Assembly (NCBI RefSeq): GCF_002775205.1
Contig: NC_036443.1
Span: 31,762,717-31,826,716 of the forward strand
Origin: Xiphophorus maculatus
Taxonomy: Eukaryota > Chordata > Actinopteri > Cyprinodontiformes > Poeciliidae
Direction of reading: 5' to 3'
DNA: 64,000 nucleotides
Both the position numbers and the translations under genes were made by a program. Shown here piece after piece: positions 44,650 to 57,373 of this stretch (position 1 is its first letter; each line of letters opens with the position of its first letter). Below the pieces are notes generated by a model. That model saw nothing but the letters and a program-made list of their open reading frames with translations. It was not told the origin of the DNA and searched no databases.

Positions 44650-47600
44650 ATGTCGGTGTCTCCGGGCCTCGCCGACCTTTCCCGCCTCTACCAAACCGAG
44701 TTCGTGCGCAGCGCGCGCGCGGTCGGCGTGCTGTGGGCCGTGTGCACGCTCTGCTTCGCCATCATCCAGGTGGTCATCCTGGTCCAGCCGTCCTGGGTCG
44801 GAACCACGGCCTCCGGGACGCAGCGGGCCGGGCCGCCGCTGCCCAGCGGAACCATGGGACTGTTTGAGGTGAGGAGGCTGAACAATCACAGAACCTGACA
44901 GCTTCCGGTCTCACATTACTGGGTCATGACCCGATTAAATTCTGGATTAAATGTTTTTAATTGTATTTATTTATTTTACAACAAACCTTTTTAACATTGA
45001 GGTGATCAGCCAATCAGATGGCAGCGTTCCTTCCTCCAAAAGTGGTGATTACTGCTTGGTTCCTAGAGTTGAGTAGGTATCACCACATGGGGGCGCCTAT
45101 TCCCCTTTCTTTTCTTGTAATCCTGTAGCGAGTAAGAACTCGAGAAGATCATGTAAGTTCAGTAGAGATCTGACTTTACGTGGACGAAGTGAAATAAAGT
45201 GAAAGTGTGGAATTGCTGGGTTCCAGATGACGTAGCACCGACGTCAATGCAGTTGGAGGGCCGGAAGTAAATGCAGCCCATTTATTTCTGCTGATCCAGC
45301 ATCAAAATGTCTACAGTCTGAGTCCTGTACGGTTGTTCCAGCCGTTCTAATAGAGAGAAAGATCAACGTTATTTTTTGTTTCGAAGGTAGTCGGTCACAA
45401 GGGAGTAAATTTAAAAACTCTTACCAGAAAAATGGATCAACAATCTACAGCTAAAAACAGGAGGTGCAGAAACTAACAACGCCAGAGTTTGCAGCCACTT
45501 TCTAACAGGCAACGATCGCATCGTTTAAATAGTATTTTCAGATATTTTATTGGACAGTTACTTAGAAAGACCAGCATTCATATGTAAGGCAAGATATATT
45601 ATTTTTACGCCCTAGCTAGTCCCGGTCAGAAAATATGTTTATTCAATAGGACTTTCCTGCTAAACAAATAAAAAGCTAAATAAATTATAACCTCCACAGC
45701 CATATATTCATGTCCAGACATGAACATGTGGTTTCTGTAAATCGCTGCTAATGGCTGACCTACATTGGACCTGAATCCAGCAACCACTCAACATTAATGT
45801 CCAACTCCAGCATGAATTTTATTTACAGAAACTAAATAAATAATTTACCGGCAGATCCAAGCTGATAGAAATAACATGAGTTAGCTTGTTGTTAGCATCG
45901 TTATCATAGACTAATTACTTAAATAGCACAACTCACTACTCACAGACAGAAACCAGGCAACAGCCATTTAATGATTCTTTTGATCCTAAATTTGACCCAA
46001 CCTGGAACTAGATGATTTTATTCTCCAGGCTTTTGAAAACTTTCTTCTGGCTCAGATAATATGAGGTCTGCAGCTCCAGATAGTTAGTTAGTTATGTGCA
46101 TCGCCTCCGTGCAGGTAAATCCTCAACAGCCTCGTCTGTTTCAGCCCAGTTAGTGCATTAGCTACTCGTTGTGATCAATTTTGCTTTGTTTTGAACCAGA
46201 GAAATTCACTTCCGGACCTCCATCTGAATTTCGCGTCATCCAGGTCACATGTCTGAAACCCAGCAATATTTCAACCGTCCATTCTGCTGATTCAGGTTAG
46301 AGTGGCTAACAACCGCTGCTAACTCCTTTTCCAACCCCACTGCACCATCATAAGGTCAGAGGTCAAAGTGGATAACAGATTCAGAAACTCATAGATGGAT
46401 AGAGTGAAAGCTAACTATTTAGCTTCAACTAAATATTTAGCGACCCCACTAGGGTAAGTGTGTAAGATAATGGATGGATGGATAAATATTTATGGGTAAC
46501 ACTTTATTTGACTGGGTGTGAATAAGACTGTCATGAACATGAGAAAGTCTTTATGAATATTTATGACTGTTGTCATAAAGTGTCATTCAGTAAATCATGA
46601 CACTTTTAATACAAAGTTGACATTATTCAAAATGTCTTTGTTATGACAAATTGACATTAACCAAAAACCATCATATGTCATAATAATGTTATTAAATGTT
46701 ATTACACTGTCAAAAATGTTAACAAAACAGTAATTATTTCTCCCTACCTGGAATAAAGCGGAACAAGTAGGACCAACAATAAAGATTTATTAGGCTTTAA
46801 TAACCGTCAGTAATAATTCCTCTTACATCAAGTGGAACAAGTAGCACCAGTTATGATGATGTCATTAAGTGTTATTACAGTGTCATTAATATTATCTCTT
46901 ACCTACATAATTTTTAAAGTTTAATCAGTAATACATTTATAACAAATTTATGACAGATCATGATTTCTTGGTTAATGTCAAGTTGTCATAACAAAGACAT
47001 TTTGAATAATGTCAACTTTGTATTAAAAGTCTCATGATTTATTGAATAACACTTTATGACAACAGTCATAAATATTCATAAAGAAACCTTCATGTTTATG
47101 ACAGTGTTGTGTCAGTCTTATTCACACCCGTCAAATAAAGTGTTACCATATTTAGCTTGCTGTTCACTTTGCAGCTAGTTATGAATATGTAGTATTTAGT
47201 TAGAGAAATATTTATTTTAAGGTAGACAAGCTAACTAGTTTGAAGCTAGTTAGCTTGCTAAATCTTTATCTGGATGGATGTATTCAAGGAGGAATTTGTA
47301 CTGTTCGTCGTACGCTAAACTAAGCTGCTTCCACAACTAAATACACTATAGTCAGTAAAAGTCGTGTGAACATCACATCACAATAAAGTAAAATAAACAT
47401 GTTGCTCAATAAAAACACGTTTTCCAGCAAGTGACCAAACCAGCCAATCAGAAGCATCACTGAACACTGCTGACATTATTTATCAATCTGAGCTTTTCAA
47501 TCTGTGAAGACTGTTGCTAGATGCTAACAGTTTGTCTCCCTCTGGGTCCAGGTCTGCCTGGAGTCGGACTGGCCGGCCCCGGACTGCCGCGGCGGTCTGT

Positions 47601-48883
47601 CCAGCCTGTCTCCGCTGCCGTCCTTCCAGTCTGTGGCCGTGTTGGTGGGCGTGTCTCTGTGGGCGGTGTGGACCAGCGTCCTCTGTCTCTGTCTCTTCCG
47701 ATTCTGCAGCGCTGCCACCGTCTACAAGATCTGCGCCTGGCTGCAGCTGACAGCAGGTCAGTTCTGCTGGTCCTCCTGGGTCCAGTAACAGCAGGAAATC
47801 ACAGTTCTGGTTCTGACCCGCTTCCTGAGCATCAGAACCTCAGGATGGGTCTGATGAAATTCAGATAGTCAAGCCACTGTTTGTAAAGTTAGTTGGTCTA
47901 TTTAGTTGTTAAGAGAAAAAATTCAGGGTTAATTTTCGAGTCATAATTTCATCATGTTGTCATTCACTTACAAAGATTGAAATGTAAGTATTTAATTAGT
48001 AATACTCATTGTCCACACATATGTATGGAAATTTGCTTTTGGCTTTGCATTGGGGTTAAAAACACAATACAGCATTTTAAAAAAGATAAATATTTATCTT
48101 GATAACAAATATTTAATTTTACACACTAACTACTAACTTTGCAGGTAAATTAGATAAATAATTAACTAATATCCAAATTCACTTCCCGATAACTGGAAGT
48201 GGACTACCAGAATAAAAGCTTGGCCTTTCAAACTTTTTATAAACTCCGTTTCATGTGATCATCGTTTATTTTCAGGCTAAAACAAAAGACAGGCAATGTT
48301 TCTGCAGTTCCCCTCCCAGCCTGGTGGTGGCGCTGTGTGAGCTGACGTCTTCCCTCTGTCTGCAGGCTTCTGTCTCGCCCTGGCGTGTCTCCTGTTTCCC
48401 GACTCGTGGGAGAGTCCAGAGATGAGAGTTCTGTGCGGAGACTCGGTAAGAACGTTTTATTCTCTTCTTTACATCAGTTAAACATTGTTACCATGGGAAC
48501 AGGAATCATAATCTGTGAGGATTAGCAGCAGAACTTCCTGTATCTGCAGACCAGCAGCCTGGTTACCATGGCGATGTTCACTGCTTGTGTCAGGCTCCTA
48601 GTTTAAGCTCCGCCCCCTTCCCCAGGTAGGCAGCTTCTCTCCGGGTAACTGCTCCGTCCACTGGGCCTACATCCTGGCGCTGCTGGGCATCTTGGACTAC
48701 GCCATCCTGGCGACGCTGGCCTTCGTCCTGGCCAACCGGCAGGACGCCCTGCTGCCGCCCGACGCCCCGGACGGTGAGCCGCCGCCGCCGCAGGAAGAAC
48801 GCTGAGCTCAGGGTTGAGTTGTTGATGAACTGAGAACATGTTTCTGTTCTTCAGTGACCGCAGGCCTGCTGATGTCCGCCTGA
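44650..48883 (+). CDS. LHFPL tetraspan subfamily protein (LHFPL3/4/5 type)
   Basis: Five coding exons: 44650-44868, 47552-47756, 48366-48445, 48626-48773 and 48855-48883, all in phase, giving 226 residues, the usual size for this family. Four membrane segments can be read: residues about 29-50 (GVLWAVCTLCFAIIQVV), 98-120 (VAVLVGVSLWAVWTSVLCL), 133-152 (CAWLQLTAGFCLALACLLF) and 186-206 (YILALLGILDYAILATLAFV). Family landmarks are the N-terminal LYQTEFVRSARAVGVLWA, GLFEVC with a paired cysteine in CRGGL, ATVYKICAWLQL, and CSVHWAYILA before FVLANRQD. LHFPL5 is part of the hair-cell mechanotransduction complex and LHFPL4 assembles GABA-A receptors with neuroligin 2, so a membrane-accessory role is likely. 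This copy is more diverged than LHFPL3, 4 and 5 are from each other, so I give no symbol. The first intron is 2.7 kb and holds two inverted-repeat elements. Confidence 0.92.
45211..46268. mobile_element. Inverted-repeat DNA element in LHFPL intron 1 (1.06 kb)
   Basis: The left end reads aattgctgggttccagatga and then gagggccggaagtaaatg. The right end, in reverse complement, reads attgctgggtttcagacatg and then gaggtccggaagtgaatt. These form a long imperfect terminal inverted repeat. The interior has no coding capacity, so this is probably a nonautonomous DNA transposon. Class not assigned. Confidence 0.65.
46493..47151. mobile_element. Palindromic MITE-like element in LHFPL intron 1 (0.66 kb)
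   Basis: The left arm starts ggtaacactttatttgactg. The right arm ends caaataaagtgttacc. The arms stay complementary for roughly 200 bases each, through ttatgactgttgtcataaag and attattcaaaatgtctttgt. No coding frame is present, so it is a foldback or MITE-type element. Confidence 0.8.
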
Positions 48884-49772
48884 GGAGGTGAGTCCTCTCT
48901 TCTTCTGCTGCCTCAGCTCTTCTTCTTCTCATGTCTCTCCTCTTCCTCAGAAATCTGCCCACACCGCCATGTTTCATCATCTTCATCAACAGAGGAGCGT
49001 TCTCCAGATGCTGGGATTGTTTTAGTGGAACTGTTAAAGTTCCTGCATGTGGTGAACAGACATGAGCCAGGTTCCCTAAAGGTTCCCTGGACGTTCCCCA
49101 AAGGTTCCCTGGACGTTCCCTCGTTGTTCCCTGCAGATCCACAGTGGGTGGAACTGCAGAGTTAGTTGGTGAAAACTGTTTAACTTCAGGCTAAATATTT
49201 AGCTTATTTACTAAATGCATGATTCAAAGTAAATATTTATCTTAAATGAAATATTTAGCTTACCATTTAGTTTGGAGCTAGTTAGCTTGCTAAGCTAAAG
49301 CTTCAGCTTTCAAACTAAATATTTAACTTGCAAAAGATGAAGTTCCCTTCCTTGGAGCAGCTGACAGTCCAACAGAAACCCGCTCCCAGGTCCAGTGAGG
49401 CGGACCCGGTCAGAACCACCTGGACGTTTTTTGTCCAGGTGGTTCAGAACTTTTTGTCCGTCTCTGTTTTGCTCTTTTCTCTGTTGCTCATTAACATTTA
49501 GAACCTGATGTGGAAAAATTACAGTTAGGTTCCACCTGCTAGTTGTATCGCTATATGTTTATTCTAAGTTCTGTATTTTCCCACCAAGTTGAAGCTGTTT
49601 GGGTTTCATGCAGAAGGTTGGACGTTGTTTTCCCAGCTGCCTGGGAACCAAACTGATTCCAGGCTTTGGATCCTTTGTATAAAACTCATGTGTGTCTCTG
49701 CCTGGCAGAGCTTTCTGTCTCAGACCTGCTTCATTACTGACTGTCCTGTCAGCTCTCTGTGCACAATTCATG

Positions 49773-49778
49773 AATAAA
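49773..49778 (+). terminator. Candidate LHFPL polyadenylation signal
   Basis: AATAAA about 890 bases after the stop codon, preceded by sequence of typical 3' UTR composition and followed by gtgattt. Confidence 0.5.
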
Positions 49779-50128
49779 CCTGACTGAGTGATTTCACCTG
49801 AGCAGTGCTTGGAAACAGTTTTTTTCCACGACAGAACCAGAACCGGATCCATTTGTTAGAACTCCAGAACCCTTAAAGCTTCGCTTCGTCTGAGCTTCTG
49901 TGAACCTTAGTGGGAGAAATTATTAACTCTAACATTGAATATTATTAATAAGCCATTAATATTATTGGTGATCAATAAATATTAATGTCTGGAGATATTC
50001 TCTGTTTTGTATGTTGGACTAATGAAACTAAGCGCCTGTTTTTGTTCAGCCTGTTAAAAACATGAAAACTGTTTCTGTCTGAATCAATCAAATTTGATCT
50101 GTACAGCACATTCCAGCAGCCAGGCATC

Positions 50129-50296
50129 TTTTGTTTTCCTCCGAAGAGTTTTTGCGGCGCTAGCAGCTCGTTTTTTTTCTACGGTAGGCAGACAGGAAGG
50201 AGGGAGGACATGCGGTAAAGGTCGTCGGGGCCGGGAGTCGAACCCGCGACAACTAAGGCCTCCAAACGTGGGGCGTGCTAACCCGCTGCGCCACCA
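50129..50296 (-). mobile_element. tRNA-derived SINE with target-site duplication
   Basis: The 15-bp repeat cagcagccaggcatc flanks it at 50114-50128 and 50297-50311. On the minus strand the head carries an A box (tggcgcagcggg) and a B box (ggttcgactcc). The body continues gcatgtcctcc and cctgtctgcctacc. It inserted in the LINE 3' fragment that resumes at 52107. Confidence 0.88.
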
Positions 50297-50320
50297 CAGC
50301 AGCCAGGCATCGCTAAGTGG

Positions 50321-51351
50321 CAGTGGTGGAGAAAGTACTCAAAAAATGTACTTAAGTAAAAGTACAAATACACAGGCAAAAATGTACTCAAGTAAAAGTC
50401 AAAGTACCACATTAACATTTTACTTAAGTAAAAGTAAAAAAGTACTGGCTTTTAAAAATACTTAAGTATTAAAAGTAAAAGTACTTGCTGAATACTTAAC
50501 CTAATCGCTAATATCATTAAGTGTGCCGATACTATTTAATTTGAATACATCATAAATGTGCCATTTTAATAAACAATGTCACAGATTAAACATGTTCTTA
50601 TTGTGTTTATTCTCTGTAAGAGTTTAGACTTAGATATGTGATTCTATGCATCATAATTTCAGGGATGGAAACATCTTATTTCCTGTCCTAACGTAGCATG
50701 AACTTCATTAGTGACATTTATTTAGAAAGAAATCCAACTGAAAGGGGATGGAACGAAGGTGTGGGGGGGAAGACATGCAATCGAGGAGCCACGTAGCAGA
50801 GTTGTAGTCAAGACCACTGAACACGAGACCAAGACCAGCGCCCTGCGCTACATGACACAATAAAATGAAGTGCACCTATCAAAACTGGTTCTCAGATTGA
50901 TCTGAAAGATCCACATTTCCATAAAAACACCTAGATATAAATACTTAGAGCTGAAATATATTTAACCAGTATCAATTACAACTCATTTCATTCTGTTTTG
51001 CTTTCATCGCTGTGCTACAATCCGCAGAGGTCGCCTGCCACCCCTATAAAAATAACGCCCTGGGCGGTTGCCCATATTGCCCATGTCAGAAACCACAACT
51101 GTCTGCACCATTAAACCATGAAACATAGCAATTAACTGTAATTGCTATGTTACAATTACAGTTGTAATTGTAACATTACAACAACACTATGAACACTGTC
51201 AGAAGGAGCACCATGACTGTTCTCATCCTCCCTCCCACTGCATGTTTGCCACCATGACAGGAGACAAAATCAACCAATGAGCATGCTCTGTGTTCACACG
51301 TTCAACTTTTACTTATTCGGCAATTAAATAAATGTGTGTGTGTGTGTATAG

Positions 51352-51403
<52 letters not shown>

Positions 51404-52106
51404 CTATTGCAGTGTATACAAGAACAAAGAACGGCTCTCAGTGAGGCTTCAGTCCCATCAACCTTAGTAAAGATCCGTCCAGAAGAATCGGATCGTTCCT
51501 GAATAAACACAATAATTCAGCGCATGAGTGACAACTTTTTTTCATGGCAGATGCAACATGTGTCTCAGTACAGCTAGCTTTGCTAGCATCACGTCCACAG
51601 ATCTTACCTTTCTTTAAGCTTTCCTTCCAAGTGACGCTAAAAGTTGGACAAAGTCCCACCGTCTGTGAAAGCGAAGCGCTGCTGGTTTTACATGTCGTCA
51701 TATCTTATGATTTATGCAGCTATTATTGATTAGTTGGACATCTTCTCCCGCTCAGAGGAAACCACTGCGCATGTCTGGAGCTCCGCGTGCTAGTAAAGGG
51801 GGAGGCGATGGGTGACAACAGACACTAAGTCACGTTATTGCTGGGATTTTACGGCGCCACCTTAAAGTCCCTGAACTTCATATTTTAACGGACAAAAAGA
51901 GAGCAGTGCGACTTGGATGTAACGAGTAACGCGACACTTTTGTAGAAATGTAGTGAAGTAGAAAGTACAGATACTTACTGTAAAATGTAGTGGAGTAAAA
52001 GTAGAAAGTACCCATTATTAAATCTACTTAAGTAAAGTACAGATACATGAAAATTGTACTTAAGTACAGTAACGAAGTACTTGTACTTCGTTACTTCCCA
52101 CCACTG
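50321..52106. mobile_element. hAT-like nonautonomous DNA element (1.79 kb)
   Basis: The ends are cagtggtgg and ccaccactg, extending imperfectly into a region rich in acttaagta/tacttaagt motifs. The flanking 8-mers are ctaagtgg (50313-50320) and ctaagtgc (52107-52114), a 7-of-8 match as expected for hAT insertions. The interior has no transposase frame and includes a TA microsatellite at 51353-51401. Confidence 0.8.
51353..51401. repeat. TA dinucleotide repeat
   Basis: A (ta)n run of about 48 bases, bounded on both sides by atagctat, so it forms a perfect hairpin. Confidence 0.95.
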
Positions 52107-52440
52107 CTAAGTGCTTTACATCATAAAAACACTGAAACACAAAGTCATGCATCATAGAATCAACAATCAAACATGACATAAAGTTCCATCGTTAAATTGA
52201 TTATTGATTATGTTTCTAATAAAACTAACAGCAGTTTTTAGTCTGGATTTAAAGGATCTCAGTGTTTCAGCTGGTTTGCAGTTTTCTGGGAGTTTGTTCC
52301 AGATCTGTGGTGCATAGAAGCTGAATGCTGCTTCTCCTTGCTGACAAGCTAAAGACACAACATATTCCTTTTTGTATATTAATTTTATACAAGAGTTAAG
52401 CATGTCCAACAATTCTGTATCCTTTTATTTCATGCTTCAG
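52107..52440 (-). mobile_element. LINE C-terminal and 3' fragment
   Basis: The minus strand at 52167-52412 encodes a LINE-type tail (FSFYAPQIWNKLPENCKPAE, then TLRSFKSRLKTAV). Its 3' sequence continues leftward across the hAT-like and SINE insertions to about 50060 (acagcacattccagcagc). A related copy lies at 5110-5880. Confidence 0.75.
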
Positions 52441-52584
52441 TTTTCAAGGTGTCTATGACAACAAGCTGCTCCGTTTGGAACTTCCTGCTGTTTATTCCAA
52501 GAGGCCGCTACATGTTTTATTACTGGCTCTTATGTGAATTATTATGTGAAATGATGTAAAATTGGCTTTTTTAGCTTTATGTCA

Positions 52585-53330
52585 TGTTACAATGTTATCC
52601 AACTAACTCAACTATGAACACTGACCAAGAGCAACAAGCACCAGGCGACCCTGACTGTTCTCACCCTCCCTCATCTGCCACCAAGACAGGAGACGAGAAC
52701 AACCCAAGAGCAACGAGCATGCTCTGTGTGCTCTTCCCTTCTTGTTTTATTTATTCGCTGATTAAATAAATATCATTATATAGTTAATTAAGTAGAATAA
52801 TAGCTACTGCAGAGTACCAGAGTATTACAAGAACAAAGAGCGGCTCTCAGTGAGGCTCCAGTCCTGTCGCTGACAGTAAAGAGCCGTTCAGAAGAATCGG
52901 ATCGTCGTGAACGTCACGTCACTGTATAGCAGACTTTTGGTCACAGCGTTGTCCCATATCAGTGACACGTCAGTCAACAATAACGCAGCGCAGTGACTGA
53001 CAGCTTTTTTCCTAGTGAAAGCAGTTTGTCTCTGTCCAGCTAGCTTAGCTAGCATCACCTTTCTTGGAGCTTCTTTTCTAAGTGACGATAAAAGTTTGAC
53101 GTAGTTCCACCGTCAGCGCTGCTGAAGTTTCATGTCGCCATGTCTGATGATTTATGTAGTGGATTTTTATTACCGACGGTTACAGACATCTTCTGGCGCT
53201 CAGAGGAAACCACTGCGCATGTCTCCGCGCTGCGTGCCAGTTAAAGGGGAGGCGATGGCCGACGGGACACACGCAGTTAGTAAGTCACGTTATTGCTGGG
53301 ATTTGAATCGGTACGTTTTGCATCCGGTGA
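52585..53330. repeat. Second partial copy of the hAT-like interior
   Basis: This parallels 51165-51870 in order and orientation. Shared blocks are ggctctcagtgaggct, cagaagaatcggatcg, gctcagaggaaaccactgcg and gtcacgttattgctgggatt. The inverted-repeat ends are missing. Confidence 0.8.
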
Positions 53331-55254
53331 AAACAAAGATTTTAACAAATAAACTGGACAATATGGTGGCAATTCAGGGACATTTCCACAGTTGTGGTGT
53401 TGAGATCAAATCCAGAGTCCTCCACGACCGAGACCATCAAGAAGTCTGGAGAGTTGAGACTGTTGGGAATATTAGTTAAATTATGCTAGTTTTAATGATG
53501 TTTAACTTTAGCGCATGTTGGAATATTGAGGTTAGGGTTAGATTGTTTTATTGATTGTTTTGAGTCAATTCAGGTTCGATCTGTGTGGTTCAGTTTGAAA
53601 GGATGAGAAACTCAGGCAGCTGATAAACTTTCTTCAGTATTTAGCCTTTTTTCTAAGGTTATTGAGCTAAAACAGCCAATCAGATCACTGGGTGAAACTG
53701 TCTTAGCTGCCACACTCACTGCTCTCCCAAGACTCTCTTCCTAATTTGCATTTATTAAGGTAATTAATGTTTCCTTTCTGGCTTTGGTTTCTGATGTTGA
53801 GCTGTTGGTCTGATTTGATGCATTTGATTGTTTGAATAAATTGTAGTTGGTTGTGAAGTTGAACAGTGACTGCTGTCTTTGTGGTTTCACTTTTACACAC
53901 ATTAACGGACCTGAGGAGACCAGATATAGAAAATGTCTCGTTTCTCAACAAGACCAAGACTACAAGTACTAAACCCGCTAAACCTGCCTGGAAAGTAATA
54001 CCGGCCCTTTAAGGTGTAAATGGCCACAAAATCAGCTTTTCAAGCTGATAAACTGTTTAGGTTATGTAGGATCAGGGGGCCGCCAGGGATCTGGGGCCCC
54101 ATGACAAAAAATTAAGGCCCCCCCCGACTCATCAAAAGTGTCACAATTTAAAAGGCTTTTTTTCTTTGGTCCAATACTAATAAGTAGCACAATATTTACT
54201 GCTCATGAATTTTACATCCAACAGTCGGTGTAGAGGTGATTATTTACCAACCAAACATCCAACCAAAGTTCCATCCAGCCACTGAGGTTCTGAGTCCAGT
54301 TTCTGTACGCAGGTAAAAGAAGTTCAATGTCCAAACGTGTTGATTGTTCTGGATGATTCATTTTTCTGTTTCACTAAACTATTACAGAGTTCAAACTTTC
54401 CTCTGTTCTCATGCTGCCTCTTGCTCTGGTAAAACCACAGGCCCCAAACCCAAATGCCTGCTGGTTCTGAACCAGGCCCGGCACTAGTGGAAAGTGGACC
54501 GACCCACATTACTTCCTGTTTTAGAAAATAAATAAGAAAACACAAAATAAATAAAAAACAATCATTAACCTACAAATAAACTCTGTAAATAATACAGAAA
54601 ATATAAATTTAAGAATAAACTAACAAAATTCAAAAGGATCAAGAAATAAAGAATCAATAACTCCAACAATCTGCAAACAGTTTGCAAGTAGCTTCTTTAC
54701 ATTTTTTCTATTAGTTTTAGATATTGAAATGTTTCTCTCCACCAGCAACAGTCAAAATATACATAAAACAATCCAGAGTTCTCAAAAAATGTTATGTATG
54801 TGGAGATCAAGTTAATGTATACATATTCATACTTATTTGTTTTATTAGTAATTTAATAAGTGCATTTGTTGAGGTTTAGGTAGCATTATTATATTGCATG
54901 TAGCTAATTTTACAATGTTTTATTGTGAATAAGTGTTTTATTTTACGTTTGTGTGCTTTATAACTTAATTGGCCATTTTGCAATTTATGCAAATGATGTT
55001 CGCCGCCTGAGTGTTAATGAAGGTTAGATAGCAGAGAGGAGGAAGGTAAGATCGACTGAGCCACACGGTTTTTCAACCAAAGTTTGTTTTGTGGAGGTTA
55101 TTTAGGATTTAATTGCTCTTGTAAAGGATAACGCAAAACTGGGGGATACATTTTTGTTTTGTATCTTTACATCAGAGCGCTGTGGAAGTTCTTATTTTCC
55201 TCTTCAAACACATGAGTAAAATCAGCTAAATTAACCTTCTGGCAACACAGTGTA

Positions 55255-55775
55255 GTTGCATTTTATTCAAGCTGCAGTTTATAACTTTAATAAAAATGTT
55301 TTCTCCATATTTGTTAAAGCTGTCATCATGTCATGATGCCAGTTTGTTCTGAGACAGATAATCTGTGAAAACAATCAATCTCCTCCACCTGCTCCCTGAG
55401 CTGCTATTGCTAGCTAAAGTAAAGCAACGTTCCGACCAAAACAACCAATCAGAACCAGGAGGAGGGTCTTAGCGCTGTCAATCAACCTCATTCACTCGCT
55501 GCTAAATGTGCTAAAGGTGGAGAAACATTTATCGTTATTGCTAGCTACAGCACAGCACAGAGCAAGGGGAAGGAGGAGCAGCACCACATGAGATTGTGAT
55601 TGACAGCACTAAAACTCTCCTGACTCTGATTGGTTGTTTCTAGAGAGAACTGGGAGAAAGCAGAGGAAATAGATTTTTCACAGATTATCTCTCATGCCAA
55701 ACTGTCACAACATAATGACAGTTTTAACAAATATGTAAAAAAATATTTTTATAAATGTTAGTGCAGCTTTAATTT
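55255..55775. mobile_element. Inverted-repeat MITE-like element (0.5 kb)
   Basis: The left arm (gctgcagtttataact, then catatttgttaaagctgtca and gataatctgtgaaaa) is matched in reverse complement by the right arm (gctgcactaacatttata, then catatttgttaaaactgtca and gataatctgtgaaaa). No coding capacity. Confidence 0.75.
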
Positions 55776-57367
55776 GACTAGGAGAGGAGAGAGGACGGGT
55801 CAGGAGGTCAGAGCTGCTGCTGACTGACTCACCTGTTGTTAAGAGGTAAAAGGTACAGAGACAAGTTCAATATATGAATATGTTGGTCATTTATTTCTTT
55901 AATTTATTAAATGTTAGTGAATTGGAGGCCAACAGCCTGTAGCTAAGCTAACTATGCTAAATGGTTGATAATCTCTCAGTCTACCCAGGTCTCAGAGAAA
56001 AACTGGGTTATAAATGAACACTTTTACCTTTTTCTCTCTCTTATCTCTATTTTTTCAAAACCTAACTTTATCATTTTTCTTAGCAGCATAATAACAGCCA
56101 CAGTCGTTCTTGTTTTCCACTGAGTGCTGCTGAACATCGTCACCGTCAAGCAGGAACCAACCATTTCCTGCAGATCCAGGAGGTTCAGGGTGAATATGGA
56201 TGTTTTTCTGGGAGCGCTAACATTTCATTTTTACTGCTAAAACAAGTTTAGAAAACACAGTATGATTCATTTTGTAATTGACAGGGACCCAATTTTTTAA
56301 AATTTCTATGATCAAAAAAAGAAAATTGTGGAGGGCCCCCTGTCGCTCAGGGGCCCTTAGGATTGTCCTAACTCTCCCCCTATAGGCGCCTCTGTGTCGG
56401 ATTCTCTGCATGTTTCTAATACAAACTTTTACATTTTCATGAAAAGTTGTTTAGTTCTGCAACATTGCCTGAAACCGTCTGAGTGCTGCCCTCCTTAGGT
56501 TGATTGGTGGTACTGCAGTTGAATTTTGCTATTGTTTAAAACAGTCCATCTTTACATTCCTCAGCGCTGGTCCATCTCTGACGCCCCCTGATGGCCATTA
56601 AAGTCTCCAACAACAGAAAAGTTATTTTTATTGATAAAAAAATAATCTCTTTTCAGGGTCTGAAAAGTCTGATTATTGTGATAAAGTGGAGAAGATGGCA
56701 GCAGACCCACTCACCCCCTCCCCTCGTCTCCACGTTTGGCCACGCCCCTAAGCGACTCTAGGCTCCGCCCACTTCGGTGGAATTACTTTCACATGGGGGC
56801 TGGTCTGTGATTCTGTGGCCTGGTTCCCTGGAAAAGGAGGGAATCACCATACCAACCAGTGACAGCATGCTCTCTGGTTTGGTCTTTCCACCTGAACCGG
56901 ACGCTGGTGACCTCTGTGACCTTGGTGAGTTCTTCAGCAGACACTGAGACAAGTGAATTTAATGACTTTATTTCTTATTGTGACACAAATCAAAGTTTCT
57001 CCACAGACGGGCGGGTCAGCACAGCGACAAGCTGAAGGTACGGGAACATCGACAACCAGGAACCAATCACAGAGCTGAGAAGCTGTTGCCACGGTCACAA
57101 ACACTGTTCATCACATGTCCATTTGTCCTAACAGAGGGAACCTGTCAACTACGACTCCCAGCAAGCCTTGCTGCTAGAAGTCAGCCAATGAGAACTTTGT
57201 GTCTGAAGGTCAGAGGTCAGCCTTGATGCTGCGTTCGGTTTGACTCAGAAGCTGGAAAACCAGAGCTGTGACGATGCTAGCTACTGTTAGCATTCTGTGT
57301 TTTCAAACAGGAAGTGATGACGTTTGGGTTTCTGTGTGAGACGAGCCGTCATTAACAGACTGACTTC

Positions 57368-57373
57368 TTTATT
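57368..57373 (-). terminator. pcsk1nl: Candidate pcsk1nl polyadenylation signal
   Basis: Minus-strand AATAAA about 345 bases past the stop codon. A second copy at 56967-56972 would give a longer 3' UTR. Confidence 0.45.

Noticed and set aside
50220-50296. A tRNA gene suggested by A and B box matches
   Set aside because: The sequence lies within a SINE with a target-site duplication and a related copy at 41.7 kb, and no clean cloverleaf was apparent.
56758-56952. A possible small exon on either strand near 56.9 kb
   Set aside because: No partner exon, domain or consistent splice pair was found. It lies where the pcsk1nl 3' UTR or plain intergenic DNA is expected.
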